A stretch of DNA of 64,000 nt from Flavobacterium sp. ov086 (lineage in GTDB: Bacteria; Bacteroidota; Bacteroidia; Flavobacteriales; Flavobacteriaceae): contig NZ_FZNL01000024.1 in the NCBI RefSeq assembly GCF_900187965.1, positions 1-64,000 on the forward strand. Reading direction: 5' to 3'. This document shows positions 26,698 to 36,241 of the stretch, in pieces. The notes under the pieces were generated by a model. It made no database searches, had not been told where the DNA came from, and was given only the letters and a program-made list of their open reading frames with translations. A program made the translations under genes and the position numbers. The first letter of the stretch is position 1, and each line of letters opens with the position of its first letter.

Positions 26698-28764
26698 TTA
26701 TATCAATTTCTTAAGACTTGCATAAACTGATAACTCAACATCTGCATGATCTTTTGTATTACATTGTTCGATTAGATTTTTTAAATCATCTGCTTTTAAA
26801 GTTGATTTATTATCCAATACAAGTAATAATTCTTGTGATGCATCATTCAATTTCTTCGACAAAGGCAAAATTGGCTGTACTAAAGGTGCATTTGCACTTA
26901 ACTCAATTAATCCTTTATTTACTGCGATCCATTTGTTAAAAAATGCTGCAACTTTTTCCTTATTTTCCGGCGTTTTACTAGCCAAATACTGATTTACGGC
27001 ATCATCAAAAGCTAAAGACTCTTTAGCGTCTGGTCCACAGGCATCTGCAAAAAGTGTAAACGGTGAGTACATTTGGTATTCTGTTCCGCCTTTATTACGT
27101 GTGTATCCTTTTAATGGCTCACAAACATTTGCAAATTCATTAAGCGATTTTATGTTTTGATTGTTTGAGATATTTCTCAAGATCACCGCTTTGTTACGAA
27201 TGTGTGTTAATCCTAGTTCTTCCAATCTAAATGATACTACATCAAGACGTTTGCGCATACTTGCTAAATCTGTAATATCCTCGGCTGACCAAAGTCTCTC
27301 TGCAATTGCTGCTGTTCTTGGCCACAATCTTGAATCTATTGTTGTTGAAGTTGCAAGCTCTGTCCACATTGTAGCTTCTCCACCTAAAATTCTTGCTTTT
27401 TCTTCGGCAGTTAAATTGGCTCCTTTTGGCATTGGGTCATTTAAATAATGACTTGCAACAGGGTACATTAAATCGATATAATATCCGTTTGACAAAACTG
27501 TTTTATATCCTTTTTTTACTGCATCTACTAAAGATTGTCCGGCAACCATTCCTTCATTTGGACCTCTCCAAGAATGAATAATAGCGTCTTTTGACATGTT
27601 CTTAGTCATAATTTCTTCCCAACCCATTAACTGTTTTCCATGTTTTTTAAGCATCGGAACTAATTGCATGGTAAAATAAGTCTGTAACTCATGATTGTTA
27701 GCTAACTTATTTTTCTTCATGAATTCTTGAATTTTCGGGTTTGAGTCCCAATCTTTTCCTTCATTTTCATCTCCTCCGATATGAAAATAAGCTCCTGGAA
27801 ATAATGGACAAACCTCATCAAAAATTTCACTTAATAATTGATATGTTTTAGGATTTGAAGGATCTAATGTTGGCGAAAAAATACCAGCATTTCTTTCAAT
27901 TCCATAGGTAGCAATTGCTGTACCTTGAATATTTTTTTCAGAAGTTCCTCCTGTCAATGTAATCACCTTACTTCCAATTTCCGGGTAAGCCGTTAAAATT
28001 GCAGATCCATGACCAGGAACATCTATTTCCGGAACTACCAAAATACCGCGCTCATCAGCATATTTTACGATATTTTTAATTTCCTCTTGTGTATAATACA
28101 TCCCATCTGAAGCTACATCTATAAGCTTCTTATGTTTTTTCATTTCGATTCTCCAACCTTGATCATCAACCAAATGCCAGTGAAAAACATTCATTTTCAT
28201 TGCTGCCAATCCGTCAATGTTTCTTTTGACAACATCAATTGGCTGAAAATGCCTTGCAACATCAATCATCAAACCTCTCCATGTAAATCTTGGAAAATCA
28301 GATATTTGTGAGATCGGGAAATAAAATGAAGTATTATTATTCTGCAACATTTGCAATAACGTTTCAAGACCATGTAAAGCTCCTAAATCGCTTGTTGCAT
28401 TTATTGTAATTTGATTTTGTTTGATGTCTAAATGATAACTTTCATCTTCGTATAAACCAATTTTTCCGCTTTTAGTACAGTTAATCTGAAGCTCAGCTGT
28501 TGGCACTTCATTTAATTTTGTAATAAAACCTTGTTGAAAAAACATACCAGTTCTACCGTCTAAGCGACGCAAAAAGCGAGTTACTCCACTAAAAATACGT
28601 GGGTTAGGGTTTCCGGTAATGTTCACTTTAAAATTTTTGTTTAAAGCAAAATTCCCATCGTTTAAAACAACACTTTGAGGCCAAGGCATAAGATTTAGCT
28701 GCTCTTTTTGAATTTGAGCACTAGAGGTTACACCTGCTAATAGTAGAACTAATAAATATTTCAT
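26698..28764 (-). CDS. GH20 beta-N-acetylhexosaminidase
   Basis: 688 residues from 'MKYLLVLLLAGVTSSAQ', a signal peptide; an ATG 39 bases upstream is less likely. After a GH20b N-terminal domain (about 25-150) the catalytic barrel starts with 'FPRFTWRGLMIDVARHF'. It contains 'VPEIDVPGHGSA', the catalytic Asp-Glu pair in 'FHIGGDENEG' (near residue 330) and 'LMGWEEI'. A helical tail ends with 'SVYASLKKLI'. It should cut GlcNAc from chito-oligosaccharides in the periplasm. It lies between chiA and the nagB fusion in the same direction, as in the F. johnsoniae chitin locus. Confidence 0.95.
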   Translation of the reverse strand: MKYLLVLLLAGVTSSAQIQKEQLNLMPWPQSVVLNDGNFALNKNFKVNITGNPNPRIFSGVTRFLRRLDGRTGMFFQQGFITKLNEVPTAELQINCTKSGKIGLYEDESYHLDIKQNQITINATSDLGALHGLETLLQMLQNNNTSFYFPISQISDFPRFTWRGLMIDVARHFQPIDVVKRNIDGLAAMKMNVFHWHLVDDQGWRIEMKKHKKLIDVASDGMYYTQEEIKNIVKYADERGILVVPEIDVPGHGSAILTAYPEIGSKVITLTGGTSEKNIQGTAIATYGIERNAGIFSPTLDPSNPKTYQLLSEIFDEVCPLFPGAYFHIGGDENEGKDWDSNPKIQEFMKKNKLANNHELQTYFTMQLVPMLKKHGKQLMGWEEIMTKNMSKDAIIHSWRGPNEGMVAGQSLVDAVKKGYKTVLSNGYYIDLMYPVASHYLNDPMPKGANLTAEEKARILGGEATMWTELATSTTIDSRLWPRTAAIAERLWSAEDITDLASMRKRLDVVSFRLEELGLTHIRNKAVILRNISNNQNIKSLNEFANVCEPLKGYTRNKGGTEYQMYSPFTLFADACGPDAKESLAFDDAVNQYLASKTPENKEKVAAFFNKWIAVNKGLIELSANAPLVQPILPLSKKLNDASQELLLVLDNKSTLKADDLKNLIEQCNTKDHADVELSVYASLKKLI

Positions 28765-28923
28765 TTTTACTGTTTTTGAAAAGATGTTATCCTGAGACAA
28801 CATTAATAATAGATAATAGAAACAAAACTCAGAATGATCTCTCTATTGAACCTCACTAATCGCTATGAAATCAATCTGAATTTTGAATTTGATTCGCTCC
28901 AATCCGAATCTTAAAAAACAACT

Positions 28924-30861
28924 CTAGTAATCAAAACGCTTAAATGCTTCAATTGCTTCGTATTCAGCCAATCCTAATTCATCATATAAAATAGCTGTAT
29001 TTTTATTACGGTCTTCGGCTCTAACCCAGAATTCTCTTGAGTCATTTCCTTGAAACATTACTCGGTCTTTTTGAGATTGGTGATATAAAATTGCATGACG
29101 TTTCAACAATACTTCTGATGGAGAAAGGGGAACTGCCATATCAATTTCATGAATATCCCATTCGTGCCATGCGCCTCTGTACAACCATAACCAACAGTCG
29201 TCCATGTATTTTTCTGGTTTTAACTCTTTCATGGCGGCAAAGATCGCGTTTAGACAAACTTCGTGTGTTCCGTGTGGATCTGCCAAATCTCCTGCAGCAA
29301 ATACCTGATGTGGTTTTATTTGTGCAATAATATCTTTTACGATGGCAATATCTTCAGGTCCTAACGGATTTTTCTTCACTTGTCCTGTTTCGTAAAACGG
29401 AAGATCTAAAAAGTGTGTGTTTTCATCTTTTAAACCAATATATCTTGTCGCTGCATAAGATTCTCTTCGACGGATAAGTCCTTTTAATTTTCGAACTTCC
29501 AATGAATCGATTTGATTTTCTGATTTGCTATTCAAAAACTCAATTACAGATTTGAAGTTGATTCCGCTTCCGGCTTCACCAATAAAATCTTTGGCAACCT
29601 CAGCAAATTTCAATGCCTCGTCGTCTGTAACAGCAATATTTCCGGAGGTTTGATATACAACATGTACATCGTGACCTTGTTTTATCAATTTTGAAAAAGT
29701 TCCTCCCATAGAAATCACATCGTCATCCGGATGTGGACTAAAAAGAATCACTCGTTTTTTTGCTGGATTGGCTCTTTCCGGACGGTGTGAATCGTCAGTA
29801 TTTGGTTTTCCACCTGGCCATCCTGTGATGGTATGCTGTAATACGTTGAACATATTAATGTTCAAATCATAAGCAGAACCTTCTTGCGCCAAAAGATCAG
29901 ACATTCCGTTATTGTTGTAATCACGGTCTGTTAATTTTAATATAGATTGTTTTGTTTTTTGGCACAACCAAACAATCGCTTTGCTTTTTAATTCCTGATT
30001 CCAAATGCATTCTCCAACTAACCAAGGCGTTTTGAAACGTGTTAACTCAGATGCTGCAGACTGGTCTAATACGAAAGTTGCATTAGGATGATTTTGTAAA
30101 AATGTCGCAGGAACTTCTGAACTGATATCTCCCTGAATAGTTCTCTTGATGATATCGGCTTTGTTTTGTCCCCAAGCCATTAATACGATTCTTTTAGATC
30201 TCATGATCGTAGAAACTCCCATGGTAATCGCTCTTTTAGGAACGTTATCTATACCATTAAAATCTGATGAAGCATCTACTCTTGTAATGTGATCCAGTGT
30301 AATAATTCTGGTTCCAGAGTTGATATGTGATCCCGGTTCATTGAAACCTACGTGACCAGTACGACCAATACCTAATAATTGAAAATCAAGTCCTCCTGCA
30401 TTTTTAATATTCATTTCATAATCGATGCAATATTGATTTAATTCATCAATATGTACCGTTCCATCAGGAATATTAACATTATCTGGGTTGATATCAATAT
30501 GATTAAAAAGATGCTGATGCATGAAATAGTGATAGCTCTGGTTGTTCTCTTTAGTCATTGGATAATATTCATCCAAATTGAAAGTAATTACATTGCTAAA
30601 ACTTAATCCTTCTTCTCTGTGCATTCTCACTAATTCCTCATATACTTTTATAGGAGAAGAACCTGTTGCCAAACCTAATACGCAAGATTTACCTTTTTCT
30701 TGTTTAGATCTAATTAATTGCGCAATTTCCTGCGCTACAATTACTGAAGCTTCTACAGAACTTTTGAAGATTTCGTTATGGATTTTTTCAAATCGAGTTT
30801 CTTCAAATTTCCCCGCGCTTTTATAGCTGATATCAGGTTTTATTTCTAAAGCACTTTTCAT
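28924..30861 (-). CDS. nagB: NagB-PIG-L fusion: glucosamine-6-phosphate deaminase with deacetylase-like domain
   Basis: 645 residues. The first half (about 20-290) is a NagB domain: 'GLATGSSPIKVYEEL', 'FNLDEYYP' (Asp97, Glu98), 'GIGRTGHVGFNEPG'. The second half (about 370-620) is a PIG-L/LmbE-type zinc deacetylase domain: 'LFSPHPDDDVISMGG' and 'DLADPHGTHEVC'. NagB turns GlcN-6-P into fructose-6-P and ammonia. PIG-L proteins deacetylate GlcNAc groups, so one polypeptide could deacetylate GlcNAc-6-P and then deaminate it. No separate nagA is in the window. Fusions of this size are known in Bacteroidota and usually named only after NagB. Confidence 0.93.
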   Translation of the reverse strand: MKSALEIKPDISYKSAGKFEETRFEKIHNEIFKSSVEASVIVAQEIAQLIRSKQEKGKSCVLGLATGSSPIKVYEELVRMHREEGLSFSNVITFNLDEYYPMTKENNQSYHYFMHQHLFNHIDINPDNVNIPDGTVHIDELNQYCIDYEMNIKNAGGLDFQLLGIGRTGHVGFNEPGSHINSGTRIITLDHITRVDASSDFNGIDNVPKRAITMGVSTIMRSKRIVLMAWGQNKADIIKRTIQGDISSEVPATFLQNHPNATFVLDQSAASELTRFKTPWLVGECIWNQELKSKAIVWLCQKTKQSILKLTDRDYNNNGMSDLLAQEGSAYDLNINMFNVLQHTITGWPGGKPNTDDSHRPERANPAKKRVILFSPHPDDDVISMGGTFSKLIKQGHDVHVVYQTSGNIAVTDDEALKFAEVAKDFIGEAGSGINFKSVIEFLNSKSENQIDSLEVRKLKGLIRRRESYAATRYIGLKDENTHFLDLPFYETGQVKKNPLGPEDIAIVKDIIAQIKPHQVFAAGDLADPHGTHEVCLNAIFAAMKELKPEKYMDDCWLWLYRGAWHEWDIHEIDMAVPLSPSEVLLKRHAILYHQSQKDRVMFQGNDSREFWVRAEDRNKNTAILYDELGLAEYEAIEAFKRFDY

Positions 30862-30900
30862 TTCTTTTTCTTTTTTTGCTATTTACAATTTTGGTTTTTG

Positions 30901-30936
30901 AAATGGTACAAGCAATTTGCATTGCTTATACCATTT
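30901..30936. other. 16-bp hairpin between susD and nagB
   Basis: 'aaatggtacaagcaat' pairs with 30921-30936 (one G-U pair) around a four-base loop, in the 110-base gap between susD and nagB. No T-run follows on the minus strand, so it looks like an intercistronic processing or stabilising hairpin rather than a terminator. It could allow SusCD to be made in excess of the downstream enzymes. Confidence 0.65.
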
Positions 30937-30971
30937 ACTAACCAAACTTAAATTCTTTTAATCTCTATGTT

Positions 30972-32552
30972 TTAGAAGTTAGGAGCTGTAGTATCCCACC
31001 AAAGTCTGGTTCCACCATTGTCAGGTCCGCCTAACTTAGCAAGTCCTGTTTCGTAACCACCTTTGTTACCTGTTTTTTCAGCTTGAACAAAGTTGATTCT
31101 TCTAACACCTAAAGTAGATGAAATTGTACCTCCACTATAATTTTTGATTACCGGGAAAAGTTTAGGATATCCTGTTCTTCTGTATTCAGACCATGCTTCT
31201 TGTCCTTCCGGGAAACCTGCAATCCATTTTTGAGTAATGATTTTTTGCAATTTCACTTCATTAGTTGCAGCAGCATCCCAAGCAACAGTTACATTGTTTA
31301 CAGCTGGTGAATTGTTTTCAGGGAAATTAGGATCTACATAATCAATTGCTTTTTTAACATTGTCAGCATAATATGCAGAGGCTCCTGAAACTCCTCTTTG
31401 ATCAAATGAAGCCTGAATACCTAATTTATATAGTGCTTCAGCGTCACCGCCCATGTTCCATCCTCTTAATGCACCTTCAGCTCTTAAGAAATAAGCTTCG
31501 GCAGTAGTCATTAAAACAACTTCTTTTGATCTGATTACTGAACCAACTCCAGAAAAATCCTGGTGATCTGCTTTTGCAGCAATAGCGATACCTGTACGGA
31601 TACCTTTATATTGTCCAGGAAATTGAGTTGATGTATCAAAGTAAACTGGCATTCTAGGATCATCATATCCTTTTAAGATTGATTCCATATCTGCAGACAT
31701 ACGGATGTCTAACCATCCACCACTAATAGTTGCGATAGGGTTTGTGTAAACAGCAGATACAACTTTGAACAAATCAGCATTTGTAGTGAAAACTCCAAAT
31801 TTATGAGCTACAGCTTTTTCAGCTTGTAATTTAGCAACAGCAGGGCTAATTTTTACCACACGCATTGCTAATCTTAAACGTAATGTGTTAGCAAATTTTA
31901 CCCAAGCTTTATAATCTCCTTTATAACCTGATTCATCTGTTGAAGCAAAAACACTTACATCTCCTGCGTCAACTCTTTTTGTTAATTCAGTAACAGCAAT
32001 ATCAAGTTCATTGAACATTTGAGTATAAACTTCTTCTTGTGAATCGTAAGCAATTGTAGTATCTAATGTACCAAATTTAGAATAAATGATTGGTCCAAAG
32101 ATATCCGTAAGTCTATGCATTCCTTCTACTTTCAGAATCAATGATAAAGCATAAAACTGATCGTATTTACCTTTACTTTTGTTTGCAATATCATTAGCAT
32201 TATACATGATAGTTTTGTAGGCAGTTTCCCAACAAACACCATTCCAGTTGTCAACTAATGAATAAGTTGTATTATTAATTCCTCCGGCAAACGGAGTTGG
32301 ACTTGCCATATAACCTGACCAGACATCACCATTTAATCCTTGTTGCAATTGATACAAATCTGGTGGATTTAGGATTTGGATATTATTAAACATCGGAGAA
32401 AACCCTCCTTTAATATGATTAAAATCCTGTTCAAAATCTACTGGAGTAATACCATTTTTATTGGTATTTATGTCATCAAAATTATCTGTACAACCAACTA
32501 CTGTCAGCAAAGAAACACAGATAGCTGTTTTTATTATTTTATTTAGTTCCAT
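30972..32552 (-). CDS. SusD/RagB-family chito-oligosaccharide-binding lipoprotein
   Basis: 526 residues with a lipoprotein signal ending 'LLTVVGC' (Cys21) followed by 'TDNFDDINTNKNG'. The body is the helical TPR-like fold of the SusD-like group, with 'LRLRLAMRVVKI' and 'AEAYFLRAEGALRGW'. It ends 'GLAKLGGPDNGGTRLWWD', the group's usual C-terminal wording. It should sit on the cell surface and cap the SusC channel encoded immediately upstream (10-base gap). Chitin oligomers as ligand are inferred from the locus. Confidence 0.95.
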   Translation of the reverse strand: MELNKIIKTAICVSLLTVVGCTDNFDDINTNKNGITPVDFEQDFNHIKGGFSPMFNNIQILNPPDLYQLQQGLNGDVWSGYMASPTPFAGGINNTTYSLVDNWNGVCWETAYKTIMYNANDIANKSKGKYDQFYALSLILKVEGMHRLTDIFGPIIYSKFGTLDTTIAYDSQEEVYTQMFNELDIAVTELTKRVDAGDVSVFASTDESGYKGDYKAWVKFANTLRLRLAMRVVKISPAVAKLQAEKAVAHKFGVFTTNADLFKVVSAVYTNPIATISGGWLDIRMSADMESILKGYDDPRMPVYFDTSTQFPGQYKGIRTGIAIAAKADHQDFSGVGSVIRSKEVVLMTTAEAYFLRAEGALRGWNMGGDAEALYKLGIQASFDQRGVSGASAYYADNVKKAIDYVDPNFPENNSPAVNNVTVAWDAAATNEVKLQKIITQKWIAGFPEGQEAWSEYRRTGYPKLFPVIKNYSGGTISSTLGVRRINFVQAEKTGNKGGYETGLAKLGGPDNGGTRLWWDTTAPNF

Positions 32553-32562
32553 TTTTTTAATT

Positions 32563-35500
32563 TTAGAAAGTTACATTTAAATTAAGACCGATACTTCTAG
32601 TAGAAGGCAAACCATAAATATCAACACCTTGTAAACCTTGACCTGTACTTAAAGCAACGTTTGGATCAAAAGGAGCATCTTTGTAAATAAAGAATAAGTT
32701 TCTGGCAATTAGTGAAATACTTGCAGTTTGAATGAATGGTAGAGTTTTTGCATTGAAAGTATATCCAACTGAAACCTCTCTAACACTTACATTTGTTGCA
32801 TTGTAAATATATTCTCCACTAATACCTGCTCTACCTCCAACTTGTTTATAGTAAGATTCTGCATCCATTTTAGTAACAGCAACACCATCGCTTGCTCTTA
32901 CAGCGTTGATAGTAACACCACCAGCATTTCTAGCATCACCTGATGCTTTTGAAACTCCAAAACTATCATTTTGTGCTTCTGTTAAACTCATTACATCACC
33001 TCCAAAACGACCATCAACTAATATAGTTGCAAAGAATGATCCGAATTTGAATGAGTTAGAAAGGCTTAACATAAAGTCAGGATTAGAATTACCAACTTCT
33101 TGGAAATCTGTTTTTTGGAATGTTCCGTCATCATTTAATAAAGATCTTCCTTGTGCATCTTTTTTAATGTTGATACCTTCAATAACTCCAAATGGTCTTC
33201 CTTCAATCAATGAGTACCTGTAACTGTTTACTCCAGGATTTGTTAAGTTAATTCTACCTCCTAATTCTTCAGGAATTTCTTTTACTTTGTTTTTGTTTTG
33301 AGAATAGTTTACCATTGCATCCCAAGAGAATTTATCTCCTTTGATGATTGATGCATTTACCATAAGCTCAATACCTTTATTTTCTATACTACCTGCATTA
33401 ATTCCGTAGAAATCAACACCTTGAACATTTCCAACTGGAGCAACAACTTGCAAATATTGGTTTTTAGTTTCTGAATGATAGTAAGAAAAATCAAATCCTA
33501 ATCTACTGTTAAAGAATCTCCACTCTGTTCCAATCTCATATTCAGATTTTAATTCAGGCTTCAAACTTGTACCTGTTTTTGGAGCAACTAATGGATTGTA
33601 TTTTGTTCCGCTTCCTTGTGGGTAATAGTTTGTAGGAGTTGTAATAAAAGGAGCAACGTCATTACCTGCCTGAGCATAAGCTACACGAACTTTACCATAG
33701 TTAATAAATTCCGGTAACGTAGTCATTTCGCTGATCAAACCAGTCAAACCAACAGATGGGTAAAAATATCCACCTTCTTCAGTGTTTACTAATGTAGATG
33801 ACCAGTCTTTTCTTCCTGTAAGATCTAAGAACAACATGTCTTTATAACCAAAAGTAGTTGCAGCAAAGATTGATTGAATTTCTTTGTTAGAATCAATTGT
33901 TTGGTAGTTTTCTGCATTGTTATTGAAGTTATGCAATGTAAACCAGTTTGCATATTTCAATCCCCCACCAACACCTGAATCTAAAATTGTTTTTTGATTA
34001 ATCATTGTGTTTCTAACACTTGTACCTACGTTAGCATTGAAAGAAAAATCAGATCCAATTTTTGTATTAATTGTAGCGATTAAATCTGCGTAACGTTGTG
34101 TGCTTAAAGCATCTTCATGATAGTATCTACCATTTATGTGAGATAAAGCTCCTTGAGTTGTTGCGTAGATATATTTGTCATATCCACTTGAGATTCTATT
34201 ATAGTTATATCTCGCAGCAATACTTAACCAACCAGTTGCTTTATAGTTTAAAGATAAAGCTCCGTTGAAAAAGTCATTTGTATCTTCAGATTTATTTCTG
34301 TTAATTCCCCAGTATGGGTTTTGCATAATATCTCTGTTTGTCATCCAGTTTTGAGCCATTAAGTTTCTTGTTGGATCAAATAATTCATAATTATCTTTGT
34401 AATAATTAAAGTCATTTCCACGTGGCATTAAATAAACTCCTGTAAGTGGGTTGAAATAAAGACCGTTAACTGGTTTGTTATCTACTGACTGAGAAGTATA
34501 GTTTGCATTAGCTGCAAAAGTCAATTTATCTTCAAAGAATTTAGCTGTCTGACGAATTCCAAAGTTATTTTTCTTTAAAGTGTTTCCTGGAATAATTCCT
34601 GAAGCAGAAGTATTAGCGTAAGAAAAAGTTGTAGAAGAATAATCATTAGCTGTAGAATATCCTAAAGAAGTAATTTGAGTAACCCCTGTTTCAAAGAAAT
34701 CCTTAACATAGTCATTTGTTTTTTGTTTTGCTCCCCAAGTTTCATCAGCACCTTTTACAGCAACGTAATCTGATTGAAATTTAGGCATGTAAGCAGCACT
34801 TTCGAAAGTAGTTACAGAAGAAGCAGTAATGTTAGCTTTTCCGTTTTTAGCTTTTTTAGAAGAAAGTAAAATTACTCCATTTGCTCCCTGGCTACCGTAT
34901 AATACAGAAGCAGCCGCACCTTTTAATACTGTCATTCCTTCGTAATCATCAGGATTAATCAAAGACACAACGTCTCCACCATCACGGTTACCCCCAGATA
35001 AACTACCAAATGTATCATTTGGCTGACCTGAACCAGCATTCAATATAGGAATACCATCGATAACATATAAAGGTTGGCTATTAACAACTGAAGAGTTTCC
35101 ACGGATAACTACTTTAGTAGATCCACCAGTACCTCCTGAGCTTTTTGTTACAGCAACACCGGCAACTTTACCAGCGATTGTATTGATAAGGTTGGCATCT
35201 TTTACACGAGTCAACTCTTCTCCTTTAAGTTCCTGAGCTGCATAAGTCAAAGATTTTCTTGTTTTCTTAATACCTAATGACGTTACAACAACTTCACTTA
35301 AAGCATTTGATGACGCTTGTAGCATTTTAACATTAATTGTAGAAGCATCACCTACAATTATTGATTGTGTTTCAAGACCAACATAGCTAAAAACTAATGT
35401 TTGTCCTTTTTGTACTTCAATTGCGTACAAACCATCAAAATCGGTCGTAGAACCTTTTTGACCTCCTTGTACAGCAACAGATGCCCCTGGCAATGGCATC

Positions 35501-35598
35501 CCGTCAGAATCCGTAATCACACCCTTGACATTTTTTACTTGTGCAAGCGAAACTTGCGCCGTAAAAACAATCATAAAGATTAAGAAAATTTTTTTCAT
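32563..35598 (-). CDS. SusC/RagA-family TonB-dependent outer membrane transporter
   Basis: 1011 residues: signal peptide (1-19), a carboxypeptidase-regulatory-like domain (about 22-100, '[18 protein letters not shown]'), TonB-dependent plug (about 110-240, '[10 protein letters not shown]', 'YVIDGIPI', '[13 protein letters not shown]'), then a 22-strand-type barrel ending in phenylalanine ('GLNLNVTF'). It should import chito-oligosaccharides with TonB energy, together with SusD. It is the first gene of the minus-strand chitin operon (susC, susD, nagB, GH20, chiA). Its upstream region carries a near-consensus promoter and a palindromic element. Confidence 0.96.
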   Translation of the reverse strand: MKKIFLIFMIVFTAQVSLAQVKNVKGVITDSDGMPLPGASVAVQGGQKGSTTDFDGLYAIEVQKGQTLVFSYVGLETQSIIVGDASTINVKMLQASSNALSEVVVTSLGIKKTRKSLTYAAQELKGEELTRVKDANLINTIAGKVAGVAVTKSSGGTGGSTKVVIRGNSSVVNSQPLYVIDGIPILNAGSGQPNDTFGSLSGGNRDGGDVVSLINPDDYEGMTVLKGAAASVLYGSQGANGVILLSSKKAKNGKANITASSVTTFESAAYMPKFQSDYVAVKGADETWGAKQKTNDYVKDFFETGVTQITSLGYSTANDYSSTTFSYANTSASGIIPGNTLKKNNFGIRQTAKFFEDKLTFAANANYTSQSVDNKPVNGLYFNPLTGVYLMPRGNDFNYYKDNYELFDPTRNLMAQNWMTNRDIMQNPYWGINRNKSEDTNDFFNGALSLNYKATGWLSIAARYNYNRISSGYDKYIYATTQGALSHINGRYYHEDALSTQRYADLIATINTKIGSDFSFNANVGTSVRNTMINQKTILDSGVGGGLKYANWFTLHNFNNNAENYQTIDSNKEIQSIFAATTFGYKDMLFLDLTGRKDWSSTLVNTEEGGYFYPSVGLTGLISEMTTLPEFINYGKVRVAYAQAGNDVAPFITTPTNYYPQGSGTKYNPLVAPKTGTSLKPELKSEYEIGTEWRFFNSRLGFDFSYYHSETKNQYLQVVAPVGNVQGVDFYGINAGSIENKGIELMVNASIIKGDKFSWDAMVNYSQNKNKVKEIPEELGGRINLTNPGVNSYRYSLIEGRPFGVIEGINIKKDAQGRSLLNDDGTFQKTDFQEVGNSNPDFMLSLSNSFKFGSFFATILVDGRFGGDVMSLTEAQNDSFGVSKASGDARNAGGVTINAVRASDGVAVTKMDAESYYKQVGGRAGISGEYIYNATNVSVREVSVGYTFNAKTLPFIQTASISLIARNLFFIYKDAPFDPNVALSTGQGLQGVDIYGLPSTRSIGLNLNVTF

Positions 35599-35657
35599 GT
35601 TTATTTATTTTGTTAGTTATGAGGTAAAATTATTCTTAAGGTATTGTTAAAAAAAAT

Positions 35658-35690
35658 AAATTATACAAACAGCAATAAATTTTAAACAAA
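35658..35690 (-). promoter_or_regulatory. susC promoter
   Basis: On the minus strand, TTTG (complement of 35687-35690) is followed by 21 bases and then TATAATTT (complement of 35658-35665), close to the Bacteroidota -33/-7 consensus TTTG / TAnnTTTG. The mRNA leader would be about 50 bases. The palindromic element at 35713-35732 lies just upstream of the -33 box. Confidence 0.6.
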
Positions 35691-35696
35691 CGACAT

Positions 35697-35732
35697 AAAA
35701 CAATCAATAATCCGTTTTCCGAAAACGTTTTC
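35697..35732 (-). promoter_or_regulatory. Candidate activator/operator site upstream of susC (copy 1)
   Basis: It contains two overlapping palindromes: 'cgttttccgaaaacg' (35713-35727) and the perfect 12-base 'gaaaacgttttc' (35721-35732). The 33 bases 35697-35729 recur with 29 identities at 36072-36104. It sits directly upstream of the -33 box, where an activator would bind. The adjacent LytTR regulator is the natural candidate. LacI-type proteins favour such palindromes too, but no LacI gene is in the window. Confidence 0.55.
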
Positions 35733-35960
35733 ATGATGACATATTCTAACGTTTTTTACTTATATGTGCTTTTTAATTAAAAAAATAAGAGATTTAGTTA
35801 ACAAATGTTTAATCTATAATAAAGAGGTAATTATCTGATTTTTAGATTTAAAATCATTTAATTTTAAATAACAAACATTTAATTTTAACAAAACATTACA
35901 AACTAGATCTTAAAACAATAAAAGCTTATTAGGCATGACTTTATATTTGAGATTTAGTTT

Positions 35961-36070
35961 TTAGTTTACATCCAACCAAACTTTACTGATCCAATCGTCC
36001 TTTCCTCCCATTCTTGCAACAGCTTCTAAATGATTTTTCTCGTTTTTCTGCATCTCATCATTAGGACAAA
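35961..36070 (-). pseudogene. C-terminal remnant of a second SusD-family gene
   Basis: Read on the minus strand, this stretch encodes about 35 residues ending in a TAA at 35961-35963: '..NDEMQKNEKNH', then 'LEAVARMGGKDDWISKVWLD', then 'VN'. It aligns with the intact SusD C-terminus ('GLAKLGGPDNGGTRLWWD'), sharing the spacing of the Gly-Gly, Asp and Trp-x-Asp positions. There is no start codon and no rest of the gene. Immediately beyond it (36072-36104) lies a second copy of the susC-upstream element. I read this as a scar: an internal deletion removed a second susC and most of its susD. Confidence 0.65.
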
Positions 36071-36071
36071 C

Positions 36072-36104
36072 AAAACAATCAACAATATGTTTTACGAAAA
36101 CGTT
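36072..36104 (-). promoter_or_regulatory. Second copy of the susC-upstream element (orphaned)
   Basis: 29 of 33 bases match 35697-35729, including 'aaaacaatcaa' and 'acgaaaacgtt'. In copy 1 a promoter and susC follow; here the sequence changes at about 36066-36071 ('gtttgt') straight into the SusD remnant. The copy may have lost its promoter, or may now act on the divergent sensor-kinase gene that starts at 36242. Confidence 0.6.
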
Positions 36105-36241
36105 ATACCATAGAAATAACTTATTAATTGCCTTTTAGTACAAAATAATATTCAAAAGAATTGTGTTTTACCAACTAATTGTTTAAAGTTGCACATTATT
36201 TACAATGAGAAACCAACCAAAGCAATAATTACTACTATAAA

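Noticed and set aside
35721-35732. LacI-family operator as a firm call
   Set aside because: The palindrome fits, but no LacI-type gene is in the window and the adjacent regulator is LytTR.
36066-36130. Extending the SusD remnant further into 36072-36130 as coding
   Set aside because: The frame stays open, but this stretch is the repeat of the susC-upstream element, so its translation is likely to be chance.
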